Source of the DNA: Bradyrhizobium sp. AZCC 1610 | GTDB lineage: Bacteria; Pseudomonadota; Alphaproteobacteria; Rhizobiales; Xanthobacteraceae | DNA: 64,000 nt | Direction of reading: 5' to 3' | Assembly (NCBI RefSeq): GCF_036924515.1 | Contig: NZ_JAZHRR010000001.1 | Span: 7,039,001-7,103,000 of the forward strand | Shown: positions 62,192-64,000 of the stretch, piece by piece | How positions within the stretch are numbered: the first letter of the stretch is position 1 | How the letters are laid out: each line of letters starts with the position of its first letter | The notes under the pieces: generated by a model | What the model saw: the letters and a program-made list of their open reading frames with translations, nothing else | Databases searched by the model: none | What the model was told of the DNA's origin: nothing | Position numbers and translations under genes: made by a program

Positions 62192-63862
62192 ATGCAAACG
62201 GGCATGACCTATTTTGATCTCGGGCCGTACAGCCGCAAAGTCACCACTTTGTCGCCTGACACCCAGCTTTGGTTCGACCGGGGCCTCAACTGGCTGTTTG
62301 GGTTCAACCATAGCGAAGCGATCAAGTGCTTTCAGAAGGCGCTGAAGCACGACGGCGAATGCGCCATGGCCCACTGGGGCATAAGCTACGCCTCGGGGCC
62401 CAACTATAATCTGCCCTGGGTTCGCTATGACCCGCTCGGCCGGCAGATGGCGCTGTCGGCATCCTACGATGCCATGCAGGGAGCGCTCGCGCACGCCGCG
62501 AAGGCGAGTCCAGTCGAGCGGGCGATGATCCAGGCCCTTACCGCGCGCTATCCCCAGCGCGAGGCGATCGAGGATATGGCACCCTGGGACAAGGCCTACA
62601 CCAGGGAAATGCGCAAGGTCTTCGATGCCTTTCCCGACGATCTCGAGGTCCGGGCGGTCTTTGCCGAGTCGCTCATGAACGAGACACCGTGGCAGATGTG
62701 GGACCTGCCCTCCGGCAAACCTGCCGAGGGAGCGGGCACCGAGGAATGCAGGGCGCTGCTGGAATACGCTTTAGGCAGAATGCCCACTGCATGGGATCAC
62801 CCGGGCCTGTTACATCTCTATGTCCACCTGATGGAGATGTCGCCTTTTCCGCAGCGGGCGCTGCGAGCCGGAGATCGGTTACGCGAGATCGTCCCGGACT
62901 CCGGTCACCTCATCCACATGCCGACGCATCTCGATGTGCTGTGTGGGCACTACAACGACGTCCTTGTCCATAATCAGAAGGCGCTGGCGACCGACCGCAG
63001 GTTCCTCGCCTATTCGGACGATCCGGGTGTCTATCTGGTCTACGTCATCCACGACTTCCACTTCGCGATCTACGGCGCAATGTTCCTTGGCCAGTACACA
63101 CCCGCAATCGCGGCAGCCGAGGAATTGATCGCCACGATCCCCGAGGCGGTACTGCGTATTGAATCGCCACCGATGGCGGATTTCCTCGAAGGCTACCTGA
63201 CGATGAAGCAGCACGTCCTCGTGCGCTTCGGCAAATGGCGAGAAATCATCGAACAGGAGTTACCCAGGGATCGGGATCTCTACTGCTCCAATGTCGCCAT
63301 GATCCATTACGCCAAGGCGGTAGCGCATTCGGCGCTCGGCAATGTCGCCGAAGCTGAGAAGGAGAAGGCATTGTTCATGGCGGCGAAGACCCGGGTGCCC
63401 GAGAGCCGCCGCGTACACAACAATCATGTCGTTGGTCTGCTGAGCGTGGCCGAAGCGATGCTGAATGGCGAGTTGGAATATCGAAAGGGCAACCATGACA
63501 CAGCCTTCGCGCACCTGCGCCGGTCGGTCGAACTCAGCGACGGACTACCCTATGATGAGCCATGGGGATGGATGCAGCCGACCCGCCATGCGCTGGGGGC
63601 ACTTCTCCTCGAGCAGGGACGGATCGAGGAAGCCGAGGCGGTATACCGCTCTGATCTCGGTCTTGACGGCAAGTTGAGCCGCGCCTGCCAGCATCCCGAT
63701 AATCTGTGGTCGCTGCACGGTCTGCACGAATGCCTGGTTCGTCGCGGAGAAAAGGTCGAGACGGCCTTGATCAGGCAGCGGCTCGACCTGGCGCAGGCGC
63801 GGGCGGAGATTCCGATAAAGGCATCCTGCTTCTGCCGTCGGATGGACATGGCAGCCGCGTAG
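62192..63862 (+). CDS. TPR-repeat protein of unknown function
   Basis: Helical repeat protein of 556 residues, with no signal peptide or membrane segment. TPR-like units are clear at FNHSEAIKCFQKALKHDGECAMAHWGISYASGPN (about 36-70) and at GALLLEQGRIEEAEAVYRSDLGLDG (about 468-492). A His/Trp-rich middle part contains HLYVHLMEM and HLIHMPTHLDVLCGHY. It belongs to a family of bacterial TPR proteins seen near enzymes and sensors; its partner is unknown. AAAGGGAGAA precedes the ATG well. The 138 bp after the stop hold nothing recognised up to the window end. Confidence 0.85.
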   Translation: MQTGMTYFDLGPYSRKVTTLSPDTQLWFDRGLNWLFGFNHSEAIKCFQKALKHDGECAMAHWGISYASGPNYNLPWVRYDPLGRQMALSASYDAMQGALAHAAKASPVERAMIQALTARYPQREAIEDMAPWDKAYTREMRKVFDAFPDDLEVRAVFAESLMNETPWQMWDLPSGKPAEGAGTEECRALLEYALGRMPTAWDHPGLLHLYVHLMEMSPFPQRALRAGDRLREIVPDSGHLIHMPTHLDVLCGHYNDVLVHNQKALATDRRFLAYSDDPGVYLVYVIHDFHFAIYGAMFLGQYTPAIAAAEELIATIPEAVLRIESPPMADFLEGYLTMKQHVLVRFGKWREIIEQELPRDRDLYCSNVAMIHYAKAVAHSALGNVAEAEKEKALFMAAKTRVPESRRVHNNHVVGLLSVAEAMLNGELEYRKGNHDTAFAHLRRSVELSDGLPYDEPWGWMQPTRHALGALLLEQGRIEEAEAVYRSDLGLDGKLSRACQHPDNLWSLHGLHECLVRRGEKVETALIRQRLDLAQARAEIPIKASCFCRRMDMAAA

Positions 63863-64000
63863 TCGTTTCGCGCGCCGGTTGGATTTGGCCTTAACCCGAA
63901 AATAGCCACCTCACAGCCGCCTTTGACCTCAACGGCCATGCCGGCGCTATCTTACTCGTTTCGCAGGAGCGTGCTAACGTCTAGAGATTGCAGCACTCGA

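Overview
The window is GC-rich, gene-dense chromosomal DNA from an alphaproteobacterium of the Rhizobiales, most likely Bradyrhizobium or a close relative in the Nitrobacteraceae. The best evidence is a 163-residue Irr with the heme regulatory motif GCPWHD (Cys29) and His117-119. Supporting signs are a DivL with Tyr in its H-box, a TsaE-kinase fusion, the orders tsaB-rimI-fur, miaB-phoH-ybeY-corC-lnt-xre and rimP-nusA-ylxR-infB-rbfA-truB-rpsO-pnp, and many interspersed palindromic intergenic repeats. Taxonomy is inferred from features and not from a database search. I found no tRNA, rRNA, CRISPR array, prophage, transposase or integrase.

Layout. 1-17162 (+): murJ (5' partial), trpS, a universal stress protein, an Nfu scaffold, tsaB-rimI-fur-HAD hydrolase, a GT39-type glycosyltransferase, miaB-phoH-ybeY-corC-lnt, an Xre regulator, an M20 peptidase (where metK usually lies in relatives) and trmB. 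17381-18451 (-): DUF2336 protein. 18578-29192 (+): transcription and translation supercluster from rimP to pnp, with a candidate promoter and leader hairpins. 29418-34863: oxidative-stress block with Tat-exported SOD, katG, divergent oxyR, acetyltransferase and GST. 34964-38552: fabI, fabB and fabA (-) divergent from irr. 38714-48530: mixed metabolic and regulatory genes (SH3 protein, hydroxyacid dehydrogenase, LysR/aldo-keto reductase pair, MoeB-like enzyme, peptidoglycan-binding protein, gamma-glutamyltransferase, orphan ParA, acetyltransferase). 48518-53785: mutM (-) divergent from ubiE-ubiB-coaBC-dut. 53955-59257: divL, tsaE-kinase fusion, PilZ protein and a MurU-like nucleotidyltransferase. 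59447-63862: leuB (-), an MFS transporter and a TPR protein.

The genes form several working sets. TsaB, RimI, TsaE, MiaB, TrmB, TruB, TrpS, RimP, NusA, InfB, RbfA, YbeY and PNPase make and mature the translation machinery. Fur and Irr are iron regulators, and the irr promoter carries a TGCATC element that resembles a Bradyrhizobium Fur site. OxyR, KatG and SOD handle oxidants. FabA, FabB and FabI make unsaturated fatty acids. MurJ, the AmgK-like kinase and the MurU-like enzyme act in peptidoglycan synthesis or recycling.

Two things stand out. First, CoaBC carries an in-frame N-terminal ribbon-helix-helix domain of the FitA antitoxin type, and an inverted repeat resembling a FitA operator lies between ubiB and its start, with no toxin gene nearby. 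This suggests a DNA-binding, possibly self-regulating CoA-biosynthesis enzyme. Second, four core genes (lnt, truB, a secreted peptidoglycan-binding protein and divL) each carry an apparent net +1 insertion. Two are single bases and two are 4-bp tandem duplications. This points to sequence error or an unusual mutational history and affects how these genes should be read.
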